Part shown: one piece after another, positions 34,876 to 46,441 of the stretch
Numbering within the stretch: the stretch's first letter is position 1
Layout of the letters: the number at the start of each line of letters is the position of its first letter
NCBI GenBank assembly: GCA_047967505.1
Contig: CM106540.1
Direction: 5' to 3' (one strand)
Source: Dipteris shenzhenensis
Lineage: Eukaryota > Polypodiophyta > Polypodiopsida > Gleicheniales
DNA length: 64,000 nucleotides
The notes under the pieces: model-generated
Databases searched by the model: none
Told to the model about the DNA's origin: nothing
Seen by the model: only the letters and a program-made list of their open reading frames with translations
Made by a program: the position numbers and the translations under genes

Positions 34876-35856
34876 AGTCAGACAGGGGAGGCGTTGGATC
34901 CTAAGAGAACCCCAATTGTAAATTGTTTGATGAATACACCATCCGACTCTCATGGCGGATCCCAGGGATCTCAACACCATGAGGAATCCCAACACGATGA
35001 AGGATCCAAGCATGATCAGGGGTCCTCTCAATCCTTCCACACAACTAACTGTGGAAGTAGAGAGGTCTCCCAAGAGGGACAAAATAGTCCAATCAATTGT
35101 GATCAACTGCCCCTCCCTCCTCCATGGGGTCCTGGCATGGAGTAAGAAAGCCAAAGCGATGAGATGGAGAGATTAAAGGAGCCACAACAAGAGCAAGTAT
35201 TTGGTGGGCTCATAGATATAATGAACCTTGACCCCAATCCTCCAACCAAGTAGACCACACAAAAGAGCACCATCAACCCTCTATGCCTCAAGATTGTCAC
35301 ATATGAGGAGCCTTTAGTACGAGCTGAGTAAGAGCCTCAGCCTGCTGTCTCACAACCTCATCAAAAGGGAAAGGGATCAAGGACAAAGAAGACCCCTAAG
35401 TGCGACAAGCCACCTCAAAGGACCCACCAGACAGAGGAAGAGGAATATGAAGAGGAGGTTGCAAGGGAGGAGAGACGAAAGAAGTTCAAAGCAAACAAGC
35501 GGCCATGGAACCATGTCGAGAGGCCAGTGCAGGGTCCCCCAAAGATTAAGAGGTGCAAGAAATTAGGTGTGAAGGCACTTCAAGAGATCCACAAGTTCCA
35601 AGCTACTGTGGATAATCTCAATCCCCATACACCCTTCCACCGTGTTGTAGGTGAAATAGCACAATATTACAAGGATGGTGTGCCTTTCACTTCAAGCGCT
35701 ATGAAATCCATTCAGAAGGCAATAGATCAGATGACAGTACACCTTTTTTAAGACACAAACTTATGTGCTATCCATGTCAAAAGAGTAACAATGATGGTGG
35801 ACAAGGGCCTTGCGCTCACCAAGCACATCTGCTTCGATCCCTCCCTTAGGCCCTAG
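34876..35856 (+). pseudogene. Frame ending in a histone H3-fold domain, transposon context
   Basis: A single phase runs from 34876 to the TAG at 35854-35856. Its N-terminal part is Ser/His/Gly-rich (SHGGSQGSQHHEESQ), then comes a Lys/Glu-rich stretch (KGKGSRTKKTPK, EEEEYEEE, RKKFKANK). From 35566 the sequence follows the histone H3 core: VKALQEIHKFQ (alpha-N), PFHRVVGEIAQYY (alpha-1), KDGVPF (loop 1, same length as canonical H3), TSSAMKSIQKAIDQ (alpha-2), then DTNLCAIHVKRVTMM. The H3 Cys and His of the dimer bundle are kept. There is no canonical H3 tail. In-frame stops lie at 35143, 35251, 35329 and 35749. The last replaces the conserved Glu before DTNLCAIH. Loop 1 length argues against CENH3. 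It is probably a pseudogene copy. Confidence 0.75.
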
Positions 35857-36043
35857 ATGTTGTTTAGGTTCATTTGGTGTAATCTGAATCATTTTGTAAA
35901 TCTCTACCCTTTGAGGCCAATGAATAAAAGATATTTTTATGTTCTATTAGTGTTCCCATCTTATTATACATGTTACATAATGCTATCCATCAGTTTATGC
36001 AAGCTCAGTGTGAATTTGAGTGGTCAAATGATGTTTTTTTGCC

Positions 36044-36220
36044 ATGGCATAGAAGGAAAAAGTGTTCAGCATCATGGGGGGAGCTCAGAAATGTCAAAAC
36101 CTACTATGGTGCATATAGAGCCTGTTTGACCAAGTCAAACAGGCTCGATATGCACCATAGTGGGTTTTGACCTTTTTGAGCTCCCCGCACGATGCCGAAC
36201 ACGTTCCCCTTCTGCGCCAC
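36044..36220. repeat. Foldback hairpin with ~86-bp arms and 3-nt loop
   Basis: The left arm ends ATATAGAGCCTGTTTGAC, followed by CAA and then GTCAAACAGGCTCGATAT. Pairing continues outward for about 86 bp per arm with around 13 mismatches. Several mismatches are CG in the right arm against CA in the left when aligned. It may be a MITE-like foldback or a source of small RNA. Confidence 0.8.
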
Positions 36221-36781
36221 GGTGAGATTCTTACTGGATTGGTCAGAAATGACCATTGTAGTGCAAAACTTTATCTGATAGCATGCTTTTGAGTAGAATA
36301 GTGAATGAAAATATTAATGCCACCAACAATTAAAGTTACAAAATACAATGACAGTATAAAATAAGTTTTGTAAAAGAACACAAAATGGGGCACTATCTAA
36401 AAATTGTATCTGTATTCATATAAAATAAAAGTTCTATACAATAAGGCTTCATAGCCTTTCTCTCTTCTCTAAAACACTAAGAACATTGGGCTTTGAATTC
36501 CCAAATATACTTCTATCGTTTAGACAATGTAAAAGTGAACCTCGTGTCCAATTCACAAATAGATTAAAGAAGAAATAACAAAAGATGGCATAAATCTTCA
36601 CCTCAGGACTACCTTCCAATGTCTAAAGGAAGTGATCTAACCAGAGGCACTATTGGATCGAGGTGCACTCGGTGTAGGCACATGTGTTTGAGACTTCTCA
36701 GCAAAGCACGAATCTTGTATACAACATCTTCACAAAATATTGTGGAATATATATTACAAAGTGCACCATATCATAAAGATT
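36221..36781. other. Stretch without recognisable gene
   Basis: AT-rich; no domain, repeat array or RNA gene was recognised. Confidence 0.5.
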
Positions 36782-36879
36782 GGGATTTTTTTAGTACGTT
36801 TTTTTAAAAGAAAAGAACGTGTTTTTTGAATTAGAAATGCATGTGGATGTTCAAAATGCAAAAAATGCATTTTTTACAA

Positions 36880-37450
36880 CCGGTCAATTGCATGGTTGAC
36901 CGGCTATATACCGACTGGCAGTAAATCCCCACACTGACGGTATTTTCTCAAAAATACCGATCGGTGGTGGGATTCACTGGTCGGTGCAAATAAACGAGTC
37001 CGTGAATCACCACACCGACCGGTATACAACAAACCGGATGGTGAATCACCACACCGACCGGTATACTTGAGAAAATACCGGTTGGTGTAGTGTGATACCC
37101 ATTGCTGTGCACGGACCAAATGCATGTCATGCATGCATTGGCCATGAAAACCAACTGGTGTGTGGACATGCTGGCCGGTATGTTGAATTGGATTCTATAA
37201 AAAGCCCCCTTCGCATCATTTTTTTCTACAGTTCACCAAAATTCACTAGAATCTTTTACAGTTTTTCGCTCTCCTATAGGCTTTTGGTGAGATTCTAACC
37301 TCGCTATTGTTCTCACTTAGGGCTAGGTGATGGCTCGCTTTGGCCGGCTAGATATACCTCGCCTTAGTTGAGAGAAAAGAGAGAGAAATATGTCATATGA
37401 TGGCTAGTTATTGTCCAGATGATGGCTCGCTTTGGCCGGCTAGATTCATC
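36880..37450. repeat. Left subterminal array (ACCGACCGGTAT and GCTCGCTTTGGCCGGC motifs)
   Basis: Repeats of CACACCGACCGGTATAC and variants occur about six times between 36880 and 37090. GATGGCTCGCTTTGGCCGGC is repeated exactly at about 37328 and 37422. Confidence 0.75.
37185..37310 (+). promoter_or_regulatory. TATA-box promoter and possible first exon of the kinase-like gene
   Basis: GATTCTATAAAAAGCCCC near 37190-37207 is a strong TATA box. It is followed by pyrimidine-rich leader sequence and a possible donor (GGTGAGATT) near 37285. The first coding ATG of the kinase-like pseudogene is at 37881. Confidence 0.45.
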
Positions 37451-37880
37451 TTGACGACAACCTTCCCAACGAGGTCAAGATGTGTGATCACACAATGTTG
37501 ATCTAGATCATCTTGGTTCATTACATTGTGATTATTGTTATATGTTTTCCTATTTGTCTTTTATAGCCTATCCTTCTTCAATAGCCTGATAGGATTTGTT
37601 GGAGTTATTTGTATGAGGTGGGCTATCGCTTTAGCGTCCATGTAATAATTATCTCTATTAGAAATTCATGTTAGCATGTGTGTAGATCTCAATTTTATTT
37701 CTTGATTTTTTCCCATTTGTTAACGTAATGCATTACGATTGGACCTAGATGTCTCAATTACTTAAAATCATATTCATTGGTTTTTGCATGTACACATCGT
37801 GACTCATCATGGTAGTAGAACCTCATGAGTGGTTATGTAATGATTGTTGTGTGAATTAGATCGATACCTCTACCTTTCTC

Positions 37881-39362
37881 ATGGCAGCCACCCCTTCAAA
37901 GAGAGAGAGAGACACTTGGAGAATTGAGTTGCAACAACTTGTCTATAGGGTGTGCGTTTGACATATTATAACATTGAGTGAGGAGCAAATGAGAGACATT
38001 CCACATACCAAGTCTAAGCTAGATGAAATGCATTAGCATACTTGCTCAATTTGACTATAGTTGGACGAGAGGTGGAGCGGACAGAGGAGAAAGAGCTTGC
38101 ACTAAGTTTCCTACCTAGAGTGCTGGGTGATATAGTTGCACAATGGGAAATGGTAAAGCAGTCAAAGCCCTTGACAGATGCAGCAACGTCAAAGTTGGAT
38201 AGGTGGCTCATAGAATGGAAGGAATCCCACATTGCCATTCATAGGAAAAATCAAAAGTAAAAAGGTGCGGCCGATAGACTATCGAACGTTGCCATGCAAT
38301 ATTATACCCAAGTTGCAAGTGGCTCATCAGAAAAAATAGACACGAGAAGTTAAGATGGCAAGGCACAAATAGAATTGTGCACGAAGTTTGCTAACATGTG
38401 CTCTACAACGGTACAGTTCCCACTAGTTGCATTGACAATTCTTGAGGAAGTAGGTAGGGGGGTGGAAGGAAAAGTGTACTGGGTTAAGATAGAGGGTGTG
38501 CCAGGATTCAAGCCAACCCTATCTTATGCAAGCAAGAAGTTGAGGCACGATACTACACATGCACATAGATTGTTGAAGATAGAGCTGGCAATGACTGTAA
38601 TGGATACGGCCATGTGTTGCGTAATTGGTTACACACATGTTAGCGATCTTTGGTGAGTCAGTCCATACTTTAATGGAGGTAGTATTCATGACATGCTCAT
38701 GAGCCTACCTTCCATGTATCATGATTATCCGAACTAGGAAAGGTGAGGCAACCCCTGCGCAAAACCCCGCAATGCGTGGCATGATACATGGAGTCAGATG
38801 CAAGCACCCCTATTTTGTAAGAATGCTCTTGCCATTTGCACAGCTATTGCTAGTGCAATGAATGCAATGCATGAGAGGGGGTCCATGCACATTGATTTCA
38901 ATGCCGAAAACTATGTGTTGGATTTCGCAGCATATGGGAAATTTGTGCGGGTGAACATTATTGATTGGGGAAGGTGTCTCCATAGAACTAAGAGAGCCCA
39001 AGCAGGTTCAGGCGCATGCTCCAAAGTTAAGATTTCCTTGGTTTGCACCAGAGATTTACGCAAGAAATGATGCTTTTCCTCAATCAAATGGCACATGGTC
39101 AGACATGTCAGATTTCTATGCTGCTGGTTGGTTACTTGGCAAAATAGCCAACTTCCTTGTGGGGTGCAGGTCCACACTGTCAGATGATGAACTATACTCG
39201 GGGCATGTAATCAAGTTGTTGTGGGATTATAAACTCCACTTGTGCCAGAATGCACCTCGGGGATGGATGACAATGGAATTGCTGCTAACTAAATTTCATG
39301 CACACCGTGTTGATGAAAATGATGCAATGTGTCCAATGGACGATATGAAAACTTATCTATAA
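37881..39362 (+). pseudogene. Protein-kinase-like pseudogene
   Basis: The ATG at 37881 starts MAATPSKRERDTWR. The frame is broken near 37960-38040 and continues as an N-terminal helical region (38042-38260). Kinase landmarks follow in order: a glycine loop GRGVEGKVYWVKI (about 38450-38490), KKLRHDTTHAH (about 38530), a catalytic-loop-like HIDFNAENYVLDF (about 38886-38925) and IIDWG in place of DFG (about 38960). After a frameshift come FPWFAPEIYAR, resembling the APE motif, and SDFYAAGWLLGKI (about 39040-39145). HRD is replaced by HID. Stops lie near 38265, 38353, 38654 and 38738. A related fragment at about 62260-62440 suggests it moves with transposons. Confidence 0.6.
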
Positions 39363-39639
39363 ATTTTTCATTTGAAAGTCATCATATTTCCATTTCCAAC
39401 TCATCATATTTCCATTTGCAAGTCCTATAGTTTTTAAAGACTCCTAAAATAAAATTTGCACTGTTTTGAAATGGATTTATGTTTTTCCATTGGTTGTTTA
39501 GGATTTATGTTTTTTCATTGTATGTTTTGAAATTTTGAGAAAACAATCTTTTGCAATAGGATGAGAAGAAATGTGTTTAAATGTTTGTATGTATCATGTC
39601 CTAAACTCGTATGTTTGCTATTATGTTTAGGGTTTAACA

Positions 39640-41285
39640 CTTCACCCAAACAATGGCATCATTCATCAAGAACACCCTCTCGACCATCCACACTGGCCGA
39701 GTACCAAGCCCAAGATGAACGCACTCGCGGTAGTCAAGTGATGCATTTCATGATGGATGTGGCTGACGGTACCATGCATCTGTCACTAAAACAGCAAACA
39801 AAGGCAATTTCCCAAGCCAATATTTTCCACAACCCTAATGGCATGAAGTACATGGCTACAAATCTCCTCGTCTCGAATGACGATTTAGAGACCATATGGG
39901 ATTGTAGCAAAAATGCTCCTAAATGGGTGATGGTCCCTTACACGGTGTTATAGTGAAGCCATGAAAGAGAATGTACAATGCATCTGGGAGATGATTTTTG
40001 CTAGGAAATTTCACTCAGAAATTCCCAAATACTTTGCAAATATGCTATATGCAAAGTTTGTGCTGCGCGTGAAGTATACTTTGCCTCAAACTCTCGAGCA
40101 CGCGAGGATCCACGTACACCAAGCAGCACCAGACCCATGGTAGTCGAACCTCCACAAAGCGTTAGCAGTCCAATCTCAGGTGAATATAATATTTAAATAT
40201 GTCGATCATTTAGTTTCCGGTTTTTTTGAAGAATTCCAACCCAACATCAATTGATAAGTTTGTATGTGACTTTATTAAATGTGTAGCCTCTGTCCACAAG
40301 TGAAGATCTTTATATGAATGTCGAAGAGGGAGCTAGATAGGGGGACCATGCGTGAGATTTCATGTTTACGGTTGCCATTGTATGAGATGCAACAGCAGAG
40401 CATCGACAAGTGCTACAAGAACTTGAGCGGGTGAGAAGCGACAATGAAAGATTGCATGCACTATTATCCCAAACCGGTCAGCGGCTTGATACCGACAATG
40501 CATACACGAAGATGTGCATAATAGCACACAATTATCCGATTCTCAACAAGCACGTGATGCACAAGCCACCTTGCACCATATTGAAGATGGGGGTGTAGTA
40601 TCCACAATCAGTCGCGATTTTGTTGGCCTTCTCATGCGCAAACCATCCATGATACCTAGAACATTACAAAACATCGTGGACGGGCCATGTTGCCCAATCT
40701 ACCAAGATCATTTTGATAGGGGCACGGGATACTATGCCCTCCCTTGTGATCATCGCCTTCACCTTGTCTCTTTGGTGAATACATCCTTAAAGATGAGAAG
40801 TGCATGTGCAGCATGCAACACTTCTGTGGCACGTGAGTTGTATGACATGCTCAGCATCGATGCTACGTTCAATTTAAATGCTAAGGAGAGGAAGATTTTT
40901 GTATACAAACATATTTATAATATAAATTTAATTTTTGGGCATGTACTGTTATCTATTTGCAATAAATGTTTTGAAGGTTTGTTTCAAAGGTGTATTGAAT
41001 TAATATTCCTGTTACAATGGTGTATTCTCAATTCTGCATAAATTTGTTTATGATGATAATTGAAATGTATCTTATTTTCATAAGTGTAATACTTTGTTTT
41101 AGTCGTCGATCATCTCCATCATCCATGGCGATCATCCTCGCAATACTGATGCTTATCTCTAGCATGGTGCTCGGGATAACGATTGTTTGCAGCTATTTCA
41201 TCATGCTATATCGCCATGGGCCGCATATTCTACTGGGCGCTCAGGGAACCCACATACCAGCCATCGCTGGCGCACGAGTTGGCTA
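39640..41285 (+). pseudogene. Coiled-coil and RING-like pseudogene
   Basis: Several same-strand pieces follow the kinase relic. One is a stretch with QQTKAISQANIFHNP and SEAMKENVQCIWEM (about 39780-40070). A coiled coil follows (QVLQELERVRSDNERLHAL, about 40405-40465). A RING-like block comes next (CPIYQDHF, YALPCDHRLHLVSL, CAACNTS, then ELYDMLSI; about 40690-40865); it has Tyr and Ser at two expected Cys positions. After an intron-like gap there is FHHAISPWAAYSTGR (about 41196-41240). The order resembles an E3-ligase-like protein, but the identity is uncertain. Frameshifts and stops are present. Confidence 0.4.
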
Positions 41286-41289
41286 GAGA

Positions 41290-42054
41290 ACATTTTTTGG
41301 TTTATTTATTTTGATCCTCATAAAGTCATGTATGAATATAGCCAATCTTGATAGAATCTTTTATTCATGTAGGCATCTGTTGACTTAGTTTTTTATTGAG
41401 GCAATTTTGTATCTGTGAGGCTCCAATTTTGTATATGAAATATTTTAGAATATATATCACAGATAGTGTTCAAAAAGGATGGTTTTGATGTTTTGAAGGT
41501 TTTGGGAAAGTTTGGTGTTGGTCGAAAAATTTTGGTTTTTGTCCATTATGGTGTCGGCTGGATTTTGCGGCTTGATTTTGAGTTGGTTAGAGAAATAATT
41601 TGAAGAAACTGTGTCTGAGAGAGTTCTAGATCTTGTTGAGTAGAAAAACTTTGTCCTAGTGAAAAATTTGTGGTTCACTCGTTTGCATGCCTGTATGGAG
41701 GTCAGAAATTGCTAACAAAGTGGTTTTGAGCTAAAAATGCATCTAGATTTCTGTGTCAAGAGTTGCAAGCATTAGATAGAGGTCGAGATGGAAGAATTAG
41801 CCATGAAAGGTTGATGGAAAGGGAAAGAAGAGGGTTCGATCTTCGAGATGAGCTATTGAGCTTGTCCATTAGATCTATGAGGCAGGTGTGGTGATGCTCC
41901 GAACAGGGACATTTTCATAAGAGAGACGTCGAAATTCTGTATGCGATTGCTATCATAAGTGCACGCTAAAAGAAGGTGAAAAGCACATGCACGCTTTTCA
42001 AGAAAAGTTGTTTTTGGCCGATTTTGGAGGTTTTTGGCAGCTTATTTTGGAGTC
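41290..42054. other. Stretch without recognisable gene
   Basis: No motif was recognised in any frame; it is moderately AT-rich. Confidence 0.5.
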
Positions 42055-42640
42055 ATGAAAGGCTATAAAAGAAGAGGAGATCGTGAGAAGGAGAACACAC
42101 AATCCAACGCATGCATATCGAGGCTGTACGAAAGAGAAGAGAAGGCATGCATCTCGAGGTTGCTCGAGCGAAGAGAAGGCACACATATCGAGGCGCTGCG
42201 AAAGTGACAATAGCGCACGTGAATCGAGGCAGTGCAAAGAAGAAGATCAAATCAAGATATTTTGAGAGTGAGAGTGAGAGTGAGAGTGTGATTGAGATTT
42301 GATCATTTGATCATCTGATTTGAACATCTTCATGCAAGTGAGAGTGAGAGTGAGAGTGTGAGTGAGAGTGAGATAGCTCGAGGGTGGACGGGTGGTATCG
42401 AGCTCCTTCACGGAGTGATTCTTCTCCAAAATTATTGTAAAGACTCATCAGTTTGATTCATACTGCAATCTCTCTTCTTGTTCATTCGTGATTATTATCT
42501 TGCTACAATAATTTTGATCGTGATTGTGAAAGACTCCAAAATTATTGTAAAGACTCATCAGTTTGATTCATATTGCAATCTCTCTTCTTGTTCATTCGTG
42601 ATTATTATCTTGCTACAATTTTGATCGTGATTGTGAAAGA
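42055..42640 (+). repeat. LTR-like or promoter-like segment with TATA box, GAGAGT microsatellite and ~110-bp tandem duplication
   Basis: A TATA box (GGCTATAAAAGAAG, about 42060) is followed by three related CATATCGAGG or CATCTCGAGG units. (GTGAGA)n tracts lie at about 42265-42375. Two tandem copies follow of a segment with AAAATTATTGTAAAGACTC and TTGTTCATTCGTGATTATTA (about 42425-42533 and 42537-42636). The layout recalls an LTR R-U5 region, but no primer-binding site or partner was found. Confidence 0.4.
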
Positions 42641-43351
42641 ACAGTGCATGATAGTATCGGTATAGCCATATACTCGATACTCTATGAATATTTCCATGTT
42701 ATGGCCATTTTTTTTAATGAGCTCATATCCATGTTGCTAGCTCAATTTTTGTAACAATATAATATTTTCGAATGGTGGACATCATACTTTGAAATGAAAT
42801 TGTAAATAATGCATTGTCTACTCCACTTAAACAGGGTCCACTCGAGGAACTTTAATAAGAGATCACAGTTTGTAAATAATAATTTTGTAACAGTTACATC
42901 CTTCATTGCAAATGATAATTTTGTAACATCCTTCAGTCAACTTACAAAACTAGGAATTCATATTATCAGCATAAGTGCAATTACTAAAGTAATTATTATC
43001 AGCATAGTTTGAAGTGAAATAAAAATTCAATGTTAGTTTCACCATGTTCACCCTTTGCAAAATCAACTTTGCCATACGTAAATTCAAAATTAAAAAGGTG
43101 ATTTACATGCCTCAAAACAGTAATGTTGGACAACAAGTCCAAAAATGGTAGCAACAAGAGTTTGCAGGGTCCTAATCTCTTAGTCCCTTGCATTTTGAAA
43201 TTCTTCCATGCACATCACCCAAGAAATGCAACCTCCTTCTTAAGCAAGAGCCAATGTATGTTTGATGATAGATATTACATCTCCACCATCCACTGTCTAG
43301 CATTGTAACATTATTCTCCACGTTTGCGACAACTTCACCCGCATCCATAGA
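42641..43351. other. Stretch without recognisable gene
   Basis: AT-rich; several short ATTTTGTAACA and AATTATTATCAGCATA repeats (42885-43010), no coding signal. Confidence 0.5.
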
Positions 43352-43591
43352 CTAGGTTGTTATGTCAACGCCAATACTTGCAGGTGGCTGTAAGATGGCG
43401 GCCACTCTTTGTGCACCATTGCCTCTACACCGTGGCACTGTCTTATTAACATCTCCCATGAAGTGCCATAACATCCTTGCCGGTGAGCCTCCAAATTCTT
43501 GATGCCAGATATCACATCTCCAACAATTTCTTGCTATCATTGTAACGTAGTTGCATGCTACTGTTGAACCTCCATTCCTCTCTAGAGCCAT
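43352..43591 (-). pseudogene. hAT transposase, BED zinc-finger fragment
   Basis: The frame from the ATG at 43591 starts MALERNGG and has a BED-type finger: CWRCDIWHQEFGG, then RMLWHFMGD and RCRG, giving the C-x2-C...H...C pattern. Only the N-terminal exon is present. The other hAT copy at 46441 starts with the same MALE and has the same upstream sequence, so the two are relatives in direct orientation. Confidence 0.6.
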
Positions 43592-44279
43592 TTCATACTA
43601 TCAAATTAATTTCAGTTAATTCAATTGCTTTCATAATCATCAAAAACAATTGATCCCTTTGAAATGTATTTTCAATAAAACTTCCAACATGTGAGTACTC
43701 CATGCAAGCTTGCTAGACCGAGAGAGAGAGAAATCCTCGAACTGGCTTGCCCCCTCCCAACGTGGTTTGATGATTATAAACATGGTAATCTACCTATTAA
43801 AACAGGCATGGGATGGCAAGTCGCCTTTTTCCACGTCCTTCTCTCTCCTATGATCATCCACAACATCATGCTCTATTGACGGATGTCAGTATTTTACACA
43901 CACTAGTGCAGTAGCTAGTATCGCTTACACAAGTACATCAAGGTTGCAATCAATTGGATAATATGTTCCAAGTTTGAACATTGAAGTAAAACAATTGTAA
44001 TACCATCTAAATACTATAGCAATACTTCAAATTGGTGTGCTATCCATCAAAAAATTGATGACGTCAATGTAAGAACAATTGTAATATCATCTAAATGCTA
44101 TAGCATAATTTCCAATTGATATGACGTCAATTAACAAAATTGATGTGGATGTCAAACAAAAATTGCTTTAGCATAAATTCTACATGGTATGATGTCAATC
44201 AATTAGCACAATATTTAATAAGTCAAAATGTAAGCACAATCAACAATGTATATAGTATTTCAAGCCAGGGAATGATTGC
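43592..44279. other. hAT upstream region, first copy, then AT-rich sequence
   Basis: About 43692-43950 is a diverged copy of about 46612-46875 (shared CATGCAAGCTTGCTAGAC, GGATGGCAA.T.GCCTTTT, TTTTACACACACTAGTG). It holds the 5' flank of the BED fragment. From 43960 to 44270 there are short repeats of AACAATTGTAAT.CATCTAAAT.CTATAGCA. No gene was seen. Confidence 0.6.
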
Positions 44280-46441
44280 TCATGAGTGATCACAAAGTTT
44301 CCTCTTCTTCATCCTCCTCATCTCGCTAGAGCTTGCTTCGGCTGTTGTTGTGACTTGCAATTGTCCAACATTGGGAGGATCATGCAACGGACTTGGGAGA
44401 TCACAATGTACCCACTTGGCTAAATCTCCATCATTGCTCTCTCCCTTAACATCATGCAAAACTCTACCATTTTCTTAAACATATACCAATTTCTATGGTC
44501 TTTCTATCTTCAAGACATTTCTTGTGACTGAATGAACAAACTTGTAATCACTCCGATTTTGTTCACTCGACAAATTGCTACAAGGCTTGGATGGCACTTT
44601 CGAAGCCAACGTTTGCAAATGAGATGTCAAAGCTCGACACTCTTCCCACCATCTCCATGCAAGCATCTCCTTTGCAAGGTCTCATATTCTTGTATATGCA
44701 AACAAACCTTCCTTATAATTTCAAAAAGTGGATAATTCCTTGGCAGCAACAGTAGCATATTCGGATCCATCCTCAAAAAATCATGCCAAGAGATTATGCC
44801 AAGGCTGCATTACGTGTTCCAATGTTTTTGGATGATACTCCCACCATTGGGGATCTAGAATATGTCCAGCATAGTGGAGGTCATTGTGAGCATGATTCCA
44901 TCGCTTTCAAAATATCTTTTGCAGTGGCACGACAAATAGAGCTGTAGCCAATGTTATCACCTGTGGATCTTCTATTTTTCTTTAAGTGATCTCACTCGAC
45001 AGTCCACCATGCCATTTAAGCATTGCCCAAACTTGGACATTTCATGTCTAATTTTTGAATGGCAAACCATACCGGCCTCATTCCATCAACCGCATCAGCT
45101 ATTCTCTTCCAAAAGCTAGCAGTGTGAGCCATTTGCCTCATCTCTGTGATTTCAATGCGATCCATTTGTGTGGTTGACTCAGCTATCCACTTGCTAGCTT
45201 CTACATTGAATAATTTCTCTACTACTACTCCTTGTAGCTTGAGTAAATGGTCCAACATTATATAGTTTGTTCCAAAACATGCTTCGCCAGATTTCAAAAA
45301 CTCTAGTGGATGTTCTGCAAGTTGGTGGTTTTTGAATATGCCCAACAATCTCTCATGGTTGAGGAAGTATAACACCAATCTTTTTCCTTCATCTACATTG
45401 GCTTTGAACCACACAGTTTTCATTGATTTTTACCAATCCTCAAGCACAAGGTCAAGGCAATGGCAAGAGCACGACAATGCCCAAATGAAAGGATATTTCC
45501 GATTTATAAATTTTCTAGCTTTCCTACAATTCTTCGCATTGTCAGTGATTATTTGAACAACGTTATGCTCCCCAACATCTAGGATTATGGCCTCCAATTG
45601 TTTACCAATGTATTCACCTATCTTGTATGTCCCACTTGTGTCGATGGATTGACAAAAAGCCTTCCCGTTAAATGTTACTACCATGATATTGTTGATAAGA
45701 GGCCTCTTAGTGACATTTTTCCATCCATCACTAACAATGGTACATGACTAACAATACTACTTGCTCCATCTCTAGTTCCATCCCCTCATAGTATGCATCT
45801 AGGTAGTTGTTCCGAACAGCATTCTAATTGGGAAACATAAAGCCTGGACCCCACCTTTGCTACAGATGCCATAATTCTCTTCTAATGCAGGTTTTTAACC
45901 ATGCTTAGTGTGGGTAACCAGTGCAACAAATGGCCTCAAAAACATCTTGTTGCACTTTCTCTATATGTTGTTGTCTAAATGAGTCTTCTAAAGATCTTTG
46001 ATGCAGACGTGCACACGATTGTGAGCGAGAAATGTCACTACATTGTCCACTATCCATATACTTCATAGAGCAGCTTCCCATTTGTGTGAATGAGGCCACA
46101 CCACTACTATGAGGTGGCACATCTACATATTGACTAGCTGGAGGTGTGAGTAAATCATCAGGCATACATTCTTCATGCTGGGATTGGTGATGTGCAACTA
46201 TATCATCTACCTAGTTGTTCGTACTTTTAGGCATTTGGCCGCCTAGAGTGTCTATAACTCTCTCAACTCACAGTCCCTTGCATTTTCCAATCTGTTTGTT
46301 GCTATCACCCAACAAGTGCTTTTGCATTCTTGTGCTGGAGTACACTTCATGACAAAAGTTGCATTTCCACTTCTTGTTAGGCGACATCGTAACGTAATCG
46401 CGAGCCTTTGTTGGATTCCTTCCTCATTATTCTAGAGCCAT
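44280..46441 (-). pseudogene. hAT-superfamily transposase
   Basis: This is a cut-and-paste transposase of the hAT type in broken frames. The ATG at 46441 is followed at once by stops. The BED finger then reads KWKCNFCHEVYSS, RMQKHLLGD and GKCKG (about 46375-46275). A linker lies at 46165-45905. The DUF659-like core is at 45684-45430 (VVQIITDNAKNCRKA, SCSCHCLDLVLEDW). The middle part is at 45423-45016. The C-terminal dimerisation-like part has RWWEECRALTSHLQTLASKV and NRSDYKFVHSVTRNVL (about 44665-44510), then a basic end and a stop at 44280. Several stops show it is dead. It sits inside the putative third-family element. Confidence 0.7.

Noticed and set aside
35566-35856. CENH3 identity for the H3-like domain
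   Set aside because: Loop 1 has the canonical H3 length and the DTNLCAIH stretch matches ordinary H3; most CENH3 have a longer loop.
42055-42640. Definite solo LTR
   Set aside because: TATA box and repeats are suggestive, but no TG...CA boundaries with target duplication could be fixed.
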